Below are positions 35,601-46,200 of a stretch of DNA of 64,000 bases, one piece after another; the stretch's first letter is position 1; each line of letters begins with the position of its first letter. A program made the translations under genes and the position numbers. The stretch is from positions 14,272,840 to 14,336,839 of the forward strand of contig NC_047067.1 of the NCBI RefSeq assembly GCF_902459465.1, in the 5' to 3' direction. Under the pieces are notes generated by a model. That model searched no databases and was not told the DNA's origin. It saw only the letters and a list, made by a program, of their open reading frames with translations. Origin of the DNA: Asterias rubens (Eukaryota; Echinodermata; Asteroidea; Forcipulatida; Asteriidae).

Positions 35601-37961
35601 GGTCGGAAGCTATGTTTTCTGAAGTAGATAGGTTTTGAGATGTGTTTTAAATTCCGAACAAGTTTCTGCTTGTCTGAGTTGAAGTTTGACACTTTTCCTA
35701 AGAGATGGTCTGGCATGTGAAAAGCAGCGATCCATGGAGTGCAGTGCATGTGGGATGTTAAGGAGCAGGGGTTGATTTGGACTCTTTACGAGTAATATAA
35801 AACTTAAGGCTAGGTGATATCCAACCCAGGTTATTTAAGGAGTGAAACTGTCTGGGAGGTTTGTACTAAGATGATTTAAGCCATATTCAGGTGAGGGAAG
35901 GTGACTTACCTGAGCTCCTAAGAACCTTCTCAAAGTTCTCATGATCCCTGAACTGTACAACGATCTCTCGAAGATCCCGAGAGACGATCATGTACTGGAA
36001 GGCAATATCCAGCTCGATGATCACCCCATCCTTGTTGAGACAGCGTAGATTGGGGTATTGGATCGTTCGGAACACTGAGGGAAAGACGATGAAACTAAAC
36101 CCAGGAGGTCCGTTGTGGAGACCTTCTTGCTTGACGTCAGGGTATAGCTCTCGAGAGATGGAGTTGTACATCACCGCCACTTTGAATCAAAAACAAAAAT
36201 TGCATTTGTATGAACTATTTTAGACTTGATACAGTATATTTTAGCGCAAGATCTTAAAGGTGATTACTCAGAATAATTATTAGCATAAAACCTTTCTTGG
36301 TGACGAGTAATGGGGAGAGGTTGATGGTATAAAACACTGTGAGAAACGGCTCCCTCTTAAGTGCCATAGTTTTCGAGAAAGAAGTTATTTTCCACGAATT
36401 TGATTTCAAGACCTCAACTTTAGAACTTGAGGTCTCGAAATCAACCATCTAAACGCACACAACTTTGTGTGACAAGGGTGTTTTTTCATTCATTATTATC
36501 TCGCAACTTCGACGACCGATTGAGCTCAACATTTCACAGATTTGTTATTTTATGCATATGTTGAGATACACCAACTGTGAAGACTAGTCTTTGACAATTA
36601 CCAATAGTGTCCACTGACTTTAAGCTTCCAATTGAGAAAAACATGTAACAGAGCCATTCATTTAAAAAATAAAAAACAGTTCTGTTGAGGTCTGGTATTC
36701 ATGAAACAGACCTTCAGTTTTGAAAGGAAAGCATACCTTTGGTTTTTGGAAGCATTGTTTATGTACACTTGTAATAAAACTCAATGTGTACAAATCTCAT
36801 TTCAAAAGGTGGTCGCGTTTTTAAAAATATGTCCACGCAGGAAGAACAATCCCTAATTGGAAATCACAATCTGAGAAACATAGTTAACTGTAAGTAACAC
36901 ACCTTATATTCAAAGTTTGGGGGTGAATAAAAGCTATAACATTTTTCTATTAACCACATTACGTCAAAGTGAAATTATTCACACAATGCTTTACATGTTA
37001 CGTATACTATTGAACGCTGCTGTACTTCTAATCAAGTCAGTTTTTATCAACATTAATGTTAAGAGTGATACAAAACACTTAGGCCCCCTACATTCCTTTT
37101 AAAGGGAAGGTACACGTTTGGGAACTGTCAAAGACCAGTCTTCTCACTTGGTGTATCCAATCATGAAGCATAAAACAACAAGCCTGTGAAAATTTGGGCT
37201 CAATCGGTCATCGAAGTTGCGAGAAAATGATGAAAGAAAAAAAAAACTTGCTGGACGAATTTGTGTGCTTTCAGATAGGAATAAAAGACTTCTAGCTAGA
37301 AGTCTTTTATTATTTTAGTGAGAAATTACCTCTTTCTCAAAAACTACTTTAGTGCAACGGGATTTGTTTCCCACAATGTTTTATACTATCAACAGCTCTC
37401 CAATGCTCGTTACCGAGTCAGTTTTAAGTTAATACTTGTTTTGAGTAATAACCAAACGTGTACCTTCCCTTCAAAGGGTTTTGATACCTTTTGTAGATCA
37501 AGTGTTTGACCAAGACATGAATCCCTACTCACTGTGCACATAGATGTATGTGATATAATTTTCCTGTAGAACTTTCAGCTTCATTAGTCGTCACGTTTTT
37601 GAGAAAAAAAATCTGTTGTACAGATGCTAAATTAATTTTCGCCTCACTGAGACAACATTTCTTTCGTGAAATTGACTTACTCATTTCTTTAAAAAAAACC
37701 AGCATCTCAGCAAGTAATATTTTAAGGGAAAGCTTACTACCATCATTATCTTTAGACCGTGTAAGTTTAATGTAAATCTGTGGACATTGTGCTTTGTGTC
37801 CTACAAAAAGTACCTAACCCTTTAAAGCTCCCCTGAAATTTCTTCAAATAACTCTTACTTTCATCTGATTGTAGCGTCTTGAGTGACACAACAATAAGAA
37901 CAATGATACCGACCACCAAGGCAAATATCACTCCAAGAACAACAGCCACACCCGACTTCAT
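32634..37961 (-). CDS. Short SPFH/band-7 membrane protein, N-terminally anchored
   Basis: Six coding exons on the minus strand, in transcript order: 37961-37859, 36179-35910, 34895-34756, 34397-34323, 33660-33539 and 32829-32634. They join to 301 codons plus TAG with GT-AG borders. The start is MKSG, immediately followed by a hydrophobic anchor (about residues 5-27). The SPFH-like module spans about 35-150, with VKQEGLHNGPPGFSFIVFP and, later, DGVIIELDIAFQYMI. A helical region follows, with VAESERPRLVTQAETLLKEA and ADAEAEAIFNQYETEAQTYV; such Ala/Glu-rich repeats are typical of the C-terminal helix of flotillin/prohibitin-type proteins. A sequon is at N137. A phase-compatible 5'UTR exon part begins at 38025. 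It shares architecture with the large SPFH gene but lacks the acidic PPxY tail and the Cys-rich insertion. Substrate or partners are unknown. Confidence 0.85.
32875..33185 (+). mobile_element. SINE family 1 copy
   Basis: It has head 'ctgatctgataagagcacca', B-box 'ggttcgagtcccggttgcga', 'gagcaagacacttaactata' and 'gggagctgagatggtttaag'. It lies in the last intron of the short SPFH gene, directly beside its final exon. Confidence 0.75.
33192..33525 (+). mobile_element. SINE family 3 copy (tRNA-derived)
   Basis: A tRNA-like head 'gggtggcacggttggcttgt' and a B-box-like 'ccggttattcccggtcgggg' are followed by 'ggttttcctccctcaggaaa' and an ATT-rich tail 'ttattattattattatattt'. It is in the last intron of the short SPFH gene. 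The frames across it are not genes. Confidence 0.65.
33665..33965 (+). mobile_element. MITE family 1, subfamily C fragment
   Basis: Shared with 45834-46196 and 63060-63440: 'ggctcaatcggtaatcgg', 'gtcgggagaaaataac', 'cacccttgtttccccacgtt', 'gtgtcatgacatgtgttt', 'ggaataatatttcaag' and 'caccaataccttctgtaaac'. It ends near 'accgaaagtgtataatggct'. In intron 4 of the short SPFH gene; its left end is close to the acceptor of exon 5. Confidence 0.7.
34440..34630 (+). mobile_element. Fragment of the 'agtagtcccggc' repeat
   Basis: It shares 'actcactccgcagt', 'ctaaagtagtagtcccggcc', 'aaaagcaggacatt' and 'tctactccgcggtagtag' with 49240-49470 and, in part, with 44790-44965. The shared upstream part in those copies ('gagcaagctagtcgaaa') resembles Penelope-like element 3' ends. 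In intron 3 of the short SPFH gene. Confidence 0.5.
34915..35238 (-). mobile_element. MITE family 1 copy
   Basis: A minus-orientation copy from 'ggcgggagacactattggta' to 'ccaatagtgtccactggctt', in intron 2 of the short SPFH gene. It starts about 20 bp upstream of exon 3, so it abuts the acceptor region. Confidence 0.85.
35468..35652. repeat. ~93-bp direct duplication
   Basis: Two adjacent, almost identical copies of a unit that begins gcaaaacaagaactctgcta and contains 'ggtcggaagctatgttttct'. In intron 2 of the short SPFH gene. Confidence 0.85.
36255..36627 (-). mobile_element. MITE family 1 copy
   Basis: A minus-orientation copy with a damaged left end ('aaaggtgattactcagaata') and a good right end ('ccaatagtgtccactgactt'). 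In intron 1 of the short SPFH gene. Confidence 0.85.
36720..37095 (+). mobile_element. Repeat of the 'catttcaaaaggtggtcgcg' family
   Basis: Blocks 'aatctcatttcaaaaggtgg', 'tatgtccacgcaggaagaac', 'aagtgaaattattcacacaa' recur at 45455-45830, 48940-49240 and in weaker form at 23390-23700. In intron 1 of the short SPFH gene, directly followed by MITE 1B. Confidence 0.55.
37098..37475 (+). mobile_element. MITE family 1, subfamily B copy
   Basis: It runs from 'aaagggaaggtacacgtttg' to 'ccaaacgtgtaccttccctt' (true inverted ends). In place of the subfamily A palindrome it has its own hairpin, 'aaaagacttctagctagaag' followed by 'tctttta'. A second subfamily B copy is at 54695-54990. In intron 1 of the short SPFH gene. 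Confidence 0.85.
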
Positions 37962-38024
37962 CTTGCTATGTGTTCAAAATCCTTTTTTGGTCGACTTAAT
38001 TGTTCGCTGCTCACACATGAACTT

Positions 38025-38030
38025 CCTGTT
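38025..38030 (-). promoter_or_regulatory. Acceptor site before the start-codon exon of the short SPFH gene
   Basis: On the minus strand a T-rich tract ends in 'acaacag' and the exon begins at 38025, 64 bases before the ATG at 37961-37959. This makes the upstream UTR exon at 39747 the likely partner. Confidence 0.45.
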
Positions 38031-38569
38031 GTCATAAAAAAAGGGAAAATAAGAAAAGAACATTACAAAATAGATTGATTAGCGTTTTGAGATTTTTTTT
38101 ATTTAAGACGCTTTATCAAAAATAAATTATTTGTTATTATTATTAGTAATGATAAAGCCATGAGCCTTGTGCTGCACAGCATAGACCCGAAAGGTTGTTA
38201 CAAACACAAGTATGCTACATGTACATATACGGTTCTAAAACAGCAATATATTCATTACATGGTTGGTTATTTTTGTAGGACATAGGAGAACCAAAAAGGG
38301 TCTTTAATCGCAAACAGCTTTAACAAAAATGCCTTCTTCAAATCGCTCAAAACTTTGCTGTTAAGAATTACTCCCTTTAAAATCCTTGTTGTTTATGCAC
38401 AAAAACACCTACAGTGTATTGTAATTAGTGACAAGTGATAACAAAACTTTTATATTTGCCTGTGGAAATACAACCAGCCGAACAAATGGTCTTCCATTTC
38501 CAGCCAACAATTTGGTTAGCTACAAAATACATGTAGGCTATTTTAAAGGGAGTCATTATTAGGGAATTC

Positions 38570-38835
38570 AAGTTTTGGTGTTAAGTCACCGGAGTGTGGG
38601 TTGGAATCCCGGTCATGGCACTTGTGTCCTTGAGCAAGATACTTTACTATAATTGCTTCTCTTTAAAAAATGCCTTCAGAGCGCCACGGCAGCTCGGGGC
38701 TGTATACTCCCTAGGGAGCTGAGAAAGATTAAAGGGATGTTTTTGGCCCAATGCCCAGGGCACTATTGTGAAGTGTATTGATAGGGTTTATTGTGAAACG
38801 CGCTATATGAGAATTTGTTATTATTATTAGATAGG
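38570..38835 (+). mobile_element. SINE family 1 copy (5' end damaged)
   Basis: It contains 'gtgtgggttggaatcccggt', 'ttgtgtccttgagcaagata', 'ataattgcttctctt', 'ggagctgagaaagattaaag' and ends in an ATT tail. It lies between the start-codon exon and the UTR exon of the short SPFH gene. Confidence 0.7.
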
Positions 38836-39746
38836 CCTACTTTTAAAATTTCTTTCCAACCTTGCTCATAACATCACAAATGAATTTTACAGCCCTGCAG
38901 GAAATGTACCCTTTAACAAGTTAATCAGTATGGCCGGATATTTAACCCAAGTTCATTCATTTCCTGGCCAACCTTCTACAAGTTTATAGTTTCCTTCAGA
39001 AAGCAGGATATTATAAAAAGGGATACAGTATGACACACCACATCCAACTTAACTGTCACAATGCACGTATCACTTTTGGGTTGACTTAAACTCAAACAAA
39101 TTTATAGACCAAGTAACTGGGGCTCGTATACTCATTAATTTTGTTTTTTTACATTTGCAATTGCATCTCTGATAACTTAACCCTCCCTACCCAACGGAGG
39201 AGAGTTTCGCTATCGCAACTACGTATTTGCTATATGGTACAAACATGGAGGAATACATTTATACGAAGATGCAAACATCAAAGTTGCTAAAATTGCAAGA
39301 AGTAGGCCTATGTCCAGAGACCCCAGCCAGTTTGTCTAAAATAGCGTAGCCATATGGCATGGTACTGGTACAGTGGTACGTAGGCAAGGCAAAATAGAAC
39401 AAAACCATCACTGAAGAAAAAAAGAACTATTCAATATAAACAGTACAAAGTTACACATTTATATCGAACTGTACTTTGGTTCCCAAATGTTGATTGCCAT
39501 CCACTATTTGCACTATCCATCATCATCAGGCCTCAACATCGTGCACTAATCAATGCATCAATCAATTATATTACGTTCAAACAAACATGTCAACAAAAGA
39601 CCAACCCCACCCGGAACGTGGTCAGTCTTCTCCGTTCAATTCTTTGAGGACCAAAGCAAAAGATATTCAAAACTAAACTTGCCTTTCTGTAATAGAATGA
39701 AGTGCCTCTCTTTCAAACCATGAAACAGTTTCCCTCGGCTCCTTAC

Positions 39747-39870
39747 CTAAGGAATGAAGTGTTGTTGACGAAATATGCCACAGAGTTCCGTTTTTCGACT
39801 CGAGAACGGAGTCAACAATGTAATTTTGTGTGTACACACGTCACACCACGGCAATCCTGGGATCAAACAA
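39747..39870 (-). other. Probable non-coding first exon of the short SPFH gene
   Basis: On the minus strand a strong donor (CCTTAG|gtaagg) stands at 39747. The preceding sequence is unique, relatively GC-rich and contains several CG dinucleotides. The 5' limit is a guess. A MITE (39909-40050) lies just upstream, in what would be the promoter. Confidence 0.35.
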
Positions 39871-39908
39871 CGGAGGGCGCTGTTTCTCTATTGCACAACC
39901 GTGTGGCC

Positions 39909-40050
39909 CTTTTCGAAACCACCGTGTGTAGGCTTACGGCTTATATACCCCATTAGTTGTTTTGAGAATGTGTGCTTTTGGTATTGTGCTTCATATACAG
40001 GCAGACGGAGCCTGAGCTGGAACCACCGTTTCAAAAAGGGTTGTCAACCA
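39909..40050. mobile_element. MITE with ends 'CCCTTTTCGAAACCACCG'
   Basis: Left end gcccttttcgaaaccaccgt; right end aaccaccgtttcaaaaaggg is the inverse with one change. The interior includes 'agacggagcctgagctgg'. Another copy of the family is nested in a SINE at 52974-53131. Confidence 0.65.
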
Positions 40051-40556
40051 CACACCCCACACTATTTTTTTGGGGTATAACTTCAGTAATTAGATGCATA
40101 TGCACTTGTTCTATTTCTATAACTTATGGCATTCTCAAGGGCCAGGCAGTAACTTCTTTGGCAAATTTATATTAGACACTAAGGTGGCTTACCAACTGTA
40201 CCCTCATTGTTCTATTTATATGCCATATTTTAATATTGTGATATTGTCCATCCAAAAACCCACATGCAGAACACGCAACCCAATAAAGTTAAAAGTAAAC
40301 CATCAATTCAATTCAATTTAGTTTATTGTATCCAACAGAATATTTGAGATGGATTAGGTTAACAAAATATAAATTTGAAGACAAATAGTACATAACGTAA
40401 TTCATATCAAACATAAATATCAGGGGCATGAGAATTCCATATTCTACACTCTGCCACCATACAAAAGACCATTTTCAACCCATGATGAAGTACAAGAAAT
40501 ATACTTTTTGGGGGACAGGGAAGTGGGGGGGGGGGTGCACATTAGTTTAGGCTTTG

Positions 40557-42001
40557 CTAAGTAGCTTTCAACAAATTAAACTTTGGCACAACTGCTTCCA
40601 CATAGACGTCTATCAAATCTGCTTTCTTGAAGATACTTTTAATGTCCAAAGGAGATGAACATTCAGCGACTTGGAAATCACTCACCCTGGAAATAGACAT
40701 AAAAACGACTTTAGTTTTAGCTTCAGTGTCAACTTGGGTTTCACAGTACAGTATACCCTCAGCACAAGTAGATCAAAGAGCATGTATTCTTTACATGTGG
40801 ACAAAATTACGGCTGATTTTCTTAAACAGGCTAACTCAATAAGTCTGAATACAGATAAGAGACTGACATTTCTCACCTCTGTTAACAGCTTTATGAAAAT
40901 GGGCCCTGATGAAAAAAAGTTAAATGTTTTTTAATTTTTGTTATGCAAGTCGCCAGACACACAAGGCCTGAAGGCCACTTCAAGGTGTGGGCTACAATTA
41001 TTTTTTCCAGAGGCCGTTGCCACCTACTCCTAGGGCTGAAACAGGGAAACCCCTTTTACAGTCCATACGGATGTAGGCTTGGGTATCATCAGTCCGAAGC
41101 CTGGCCGGTAGAGCAGTTGCTGGCCTTAAAAGCAGGGGAGACCAAGATTAATTAAGAAAACACAAAAATAGTATGTACCTTTTTTCATCAGAGTATTCAG
41201 AGAGTCTTGGATGCGATCTCTGCATCAATACTGCCATCATTCTTTCCTTACAGCTCCTCCCATTAGAATCAACATCAACTTTCTGAGTTCGAAGTCGGAC
41301 AAGAAATTCCTTAAAAACATTTGTATTAGAAAAGTAAGTAAAAATGTATTGGTAATAAAGGGTTTTTAAATACATTTTGTAGATCAATTTAAAAAAAAAC
41401 ACTGCAATACCTAAGCAAGTTATATTTTAAGGGAAGATTTCTACCATCATTATCTTTAAACCATGCAAGTTTAATGTAAATCTGTGGACGTTTGTGTTTT
41501 GTGTCGAACAAAAAGTACCCAAACCCTTTTAATAAGATTTTTATTAAAAAACACGTACATACTGAATACAATTTAAGTTAAATTTGTTAAGAATTGAAAA
41601 CAACAACCACAAATGGTTTTTGCGATTCGGAGAAACAAATTAAAATGTGGTAATTTTTTCAAATAGTGAGCTTTACCTTGACTGAGTTTTCTGTTCCAAG
41701 TAATAAAACCAAAATTAAATGATGAAGAAAAAGAAGACGCCCAGCAATCGAGAGTTCAGTTGCCCAGCTGACGAGTGTCTTTATATAACGGAGCCGAGAA
41801 CGCATATGATCAATGTGTAGAATTGCCACATACGGTTGTAGATCTAAAGAAAGGATAATGGGAAAACATCATGAAATCTGGTAAACATAAGCTGAAGACA
41901 AATATCTACGAAATTCGTACGAATAACTATTTGAACTTCTTTTTAAATTAACTGAAAAAGCAAAACAGCAAAGCACTTTTGACAAACTTTAGTATCCTGC
42001 A

Positions 42002-42034
<33 letters not shown>

Positions 42035-43129
42035 TGTGGCTTCTTATATAGCGCACATGTCCGTCACCCAGTGACGCTCCTGGCGCTGTAACATACAGTA
42101 TTTCCTGCCAGATGTTGGACTACGCTAGAATTATGAGACCTAATTCTGATAGCACCATGTAATGCTTTACAAGGTGCTGTGGCGCAATTTGCTGCCGATC
42201 GGACCAGGAACACCGGGCGAACCTCTTCTCTTTTCGATAAGTGCACTGGGTTCTTTAACATGCGTTACACAACACATGGGACCAACGGCTCAACTTCCCA
42301 TCCGAAGGACGAAGCAATGGTTAAATGTCTTGGTTAAGGACACAAGTGTCACGGCTGGGGATTCGCACCCACACTCTGCTGATCAGAAGCACCAGAGTTT
42401 TGACCATACTCTTGAAGCGTCACATTCATACCTTTTTCTTTCTGCCTGGCTGCATCTTCCTTTTCTTTCTTCTGGGTTGATGATGGCAGTGTTCTGAACT
42501 TCCATGTATTTTGTTTCACCCAGTAAACAAGGTCCAATATCATTGGTTGGCCTTCTAGAGTCTTTGCATACTGATGAAGCTTTTCTCTCAGCTGATTGGT
42601 TGAATTCTTGGTTAAGTCACTGCATGATAATGAGATGGATGGAAGTACAAGTGGGTAGCCAATGGGAAGGTTGAACTGAATGCAAATCTCTAAGGAGTCC
42701 TCTGATTGGTCCAAAGCTTGGGCCACTTGGCAACGCACTTGCATGCAGAAACTGCACATAGAATCTGTTGAGAAATTATAATGTTTATTTTACATTTTTA
42801 AAAACCGTTTAAATAACTTACTAAAACCATTTTAGCCTCTATTATATTTATATAGCAGGCATGACATTTAATCTTCGAGATGGCAAGCCATAATATTTCA
42901 TTTTCAAAGTGGAAACTTTTCGAAGGGGCACCAACAACACTCCACTATGAGTGCATGGAGGAAGAAATAGCTCATCCATTCTGAGTGTACACACTTAATT
43001 AGCCTGTATTTTTGTCAACATTCAATTCATATAAAAAGGCACATCACCTGTATGTTCAAGCATTTCAAACTCTCCTTGTCCACAGAAGATTCCCTGGAGC
43101 GCCTGCACTTCATCATTTACAGCGTCCAT
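40557..43129 (-). CDS. RWDD3: RWD domain-containing protein 3 (RSUME) homologue
   Basis: Five minus-strand exons in transcript order: 43129-43048, 42764-42432, 41843-41677, 41309-41179 and 40686-40557. They form 280 codons plus TAG; human RWDD3 is about 267 residues. The N-terminal half is an RWD domain: DEVQALQGIFCGQGEFEML, then FNLPIGYPLVLPSISLSCSD with the YPxxxP hallmark, then PMILDLVYWVKQN. The C-terminal half matches the second RWDD3 region: LHIDHMRSRLRYIKTLVSWA, IAGRLLFLHHLILVLLL and the very conserved KVDVDSNGRSCKERM. In vertebrates RWDD3 binds UBC9 and enhances SUMO conjugation; that role is known of the family, not shown here. The gene is head to head with CCDC14. A SINE lies 30 bp beyond the donor of exon 2. 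Confidence 0.92.
42000..42405 (-). mobile_element. SINE family 1 copy, almost full length
   Basis: In minus orientation: the 3' ATT tail is the (AAT)n run at 42001-42032, then 'tccgtcacccagtgacgctc', 'gcaccatgtaatgctttaca', 'gaacctcttctcttttcgat', 'cttggttaaggacacaagtg' and the tRNA-like head 'ggattcgcacccacactctgctg'. It fills most of intron 2 of RWDD3 and its head ends close to the exon 2 donor. Confidence 0.85.
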
Positions 43130-43280
43130 AGTCTAGCTAGGCAGTCTACTGCCTAAAATTAAAATTATTTGATTAATGATTGTCCGTGTTGATGTTATTT
43201 TAAAAAGAGCCATGTGTGTGAAGACGACCGACCGTTGTTGTTGTATAGCGCCCTCTATCCAATTAATTTCTCATTCGACA
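43130..43280. promoter_or_regulatory. Bidirectional promoter between RWDD3 and CCDC14
   Basis: The two start codons point away from each other with 151 bp between them, so both 5'UTRs and the core promoter must fit here or upstream non-coding exons must exist. The segment has no repeat. It contains 'gaccgaccgttgttgttgta' and 'tagcgccctct' but no TATA box that I can defend. Confidence 0.6.
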
Positions 43281-46200
43281 ATGGCTGATCATAACAGAAG
43301 AAGGTAAGCCCACCGGCAGGAAACCATAATGGCGGTTTATTTAAACGGTTTCAAAGTATACTTTCTAGAATCTATATATTGCTTAGGTTCTCAGTTAGTT
43401 GTCTAATGAGAAGTTAAACCGCTGATGAGGGGGAGAGCTGGACAAATGATAATTTAAGCCTGAAATTAAAATTTTCAAATAGAGTCACGTCGCGACATCC
43501 CACCCATGGAGTGACGACGCGTCGTCACTGTGGGATGGTCCACAACCTCAGTCGATGATGTGTGCCAAGCAATGAATGTGGATTGAAGATCAGTACAGGA
43601 CCACAATACACAACACAACAAAGCCTAAGGCATTGTGAAAGAAATATTATTGGTCTCCGTTGACTTAAAGGCAGTGGACACTATTGGTAATTAATTACTC
43701 AAAATAATTATTAGCATAAAACCTTTCTTGGTGACGAGTAATGGGGAGAGGTTGATGGTATAACTATAAAACATTGTGAGAAACGGCTCCCTCTGAAGTG
43801 CCATAGTTTTCGAGAAAGAAGTATTTTTCCACGAATTTGATTTCAAGACCTCAAATTTAGAACTCGAGGTCTCGAAATCAACCATCTAAACGCACACAAC
43901 TTCGTGTGACAAGGGTGTTTTTTTCTTTCGGTATTTTATCTTGCAACTTCGATGACCGATTGAGCTCAAAGGTTTGTTTTTTTATGCATTATGTTGAGAT
44001 CACACCAACTGTGAAGGCTAGTCTTTGACAATTACCAAAAGTGTCCACTGCCTTTAATTGTAAATACTTATATAGGATTATAATTCAAGCGTATGTTTTG
44101 TATTTGGAACAAGGTTTATAAATAACATTGTTGCTTTGTTGTTTTCATCTAATTATTCCTTTTTTATGCAATTTGTTTTCATTAATTTTAAATGTGGGAA
44201 TGGATGTACTCCTAGAACTATGAGGTTTGTTCCGCTCTTGTCTGATAGCGGAACAAACCTCATAGTTCTAAGAGTAGGATGGATGGTTGATGGATTATTT
44301 ACACTCATCAATCAATCAATCCAGTCAAAGTCTATTATTTAATTTTTAGCTTCTGTTAGGCTTGTCACTCATTAACGAGGCCCATAAATATTGATACCTC
44401 ACCATGCAATTGCAATGCCTCCGTCAACTCATTCTGCTACCGTCTCCACAAATGGAATGACATGGTTTATTATTTGCTGCTTATAAATAGAGTATCAAAT
44501 CGCATTCTATTTCTTATTGTAAAGTTTTTAAATGTCTTCACAATTGTGCATTATTGTAATGACTAAAATAACAGCATTAAAACGTAACTGGATGAATAAT
44601 GACAAACCCATAGTTTATTGTAAAGCATTATATTAAAATATTATGTTACTCAGCAGGAATTCAGCCATGAAATCAACATCAGGTGTCAAAAAACAAAGAA
44701 CTCAAGTTGGAGTGGAGAGAAGCAAGGTAAGGGAACTTCGGAATTTAGGATTGCTGTTTTTTCCTCAACTGGCCTAACTGTTATTTGTTCATGATTATAC
44801 CTAGAACCTAAGTCTCCTGACGATGACTAGACATTTAGAGCAAGCTAGTCGAAACAATGAGACCAATTCAAGAACTGACTCTGCGTTAGTGCATTTAAGT
44901 ACGATCATATAGGCTAAAGTAGTAGTCCCAGCCAATTTCTACACCTTCTGCCCGGGATAAAGTTAAAGACACTGGCCACTATTGGTAATTGCCAAAGACC
45001 AGTCTTCTCACTTGGTGTATCTCATTGTATACATAAAATAACAAACCTGTGAAAATTTTAGCTCAATCGATCGTCGAAGTTGCGAGATATGAATGAAATA
45101 AAAAACACCCTTGTCACACGAAGTTGTGTGCTTTCCGATGCTTGATTTCGAGACCTCAAAATCTAATATTGAGGTCTCAAAATCAAATTCGTAAAAAATT
45201 ACTTCTTTCTCGAAAACTACGTTACTTCAGAGGGAGCTGTTTTTCACAATGTTTATTCTATCAACAGCTCTCAATTACTCGTTACCAAGTAAGTTTTTAT
45301 GCTAATAATTATTTTGAGTAATTACCAATAGTGTCCACTGCCTTTAACAGCAAACAATATGAGGTATAATAAAATTGCATACAGTGTCTTATTTCCATGT
45401 TCCTAATTAGACATTTGAAAGAAAAGGACTTATTTGCTCCACTGATGCAAGTGTATTTAAAGTGAGCCGCTTGATTGTTTTAATCCATAGGATAGTAGAG
45501 TTGCATACAACAAAATTAACCTGTGCAAATTTCATTTCAAAAAGTGGTCGCGTCTCTATGAGATATCGCCCCCAAAAGGAGCTGGTATGTCCACGCAGGA
45601 AGAATAAGCCCTATAGAAATACACATTCTGAGAAACATACTGCAGTAACGCTTCTCAGATTCAAATTTGGGGGCATAAAAACTGATATCTTGTTACATAT
45701 CCACATCACTTCGAAATTGGAATGAGGTGTTTCTCAAAATTCTTTGTACTACCGAAAGCTGCTGTAGGCTTCTAACCAATAGCTTTTATTGCCATTAATT
45801 TTAAGAGTGATTGCCAAAATGTATACTGATCCCTTTAAAGCCATTGGACACTTTTGGTAAACAGTATTGTCCAAGGCCCACACTTCGTGTATCACAACTT
45901 CTATATAAAATAACAAACCTGAGAAAATTTAGGCTCAATCGGTCATCGGAGTCGGGAGAAAATAATGGGAAAAACCCACCCTTGTATCCGCATGTTTCGC
46001 CGTGTCATGACATGTGTTTTAAAACAATCCGTAATTCTCGATATCGAAAATTGATAATGTTATAGTGTTTCCATTTCATGGAATAATATTTCAAGAGAAG
46101 TCTTTCACCACTACCTTCTGTAAACCCTGTAGGTTATTTGTAAATCTGTAAAAAAAATAAAAATTTCCGTACCGAAAATGTCCAATGGCTTTAAACGAAA

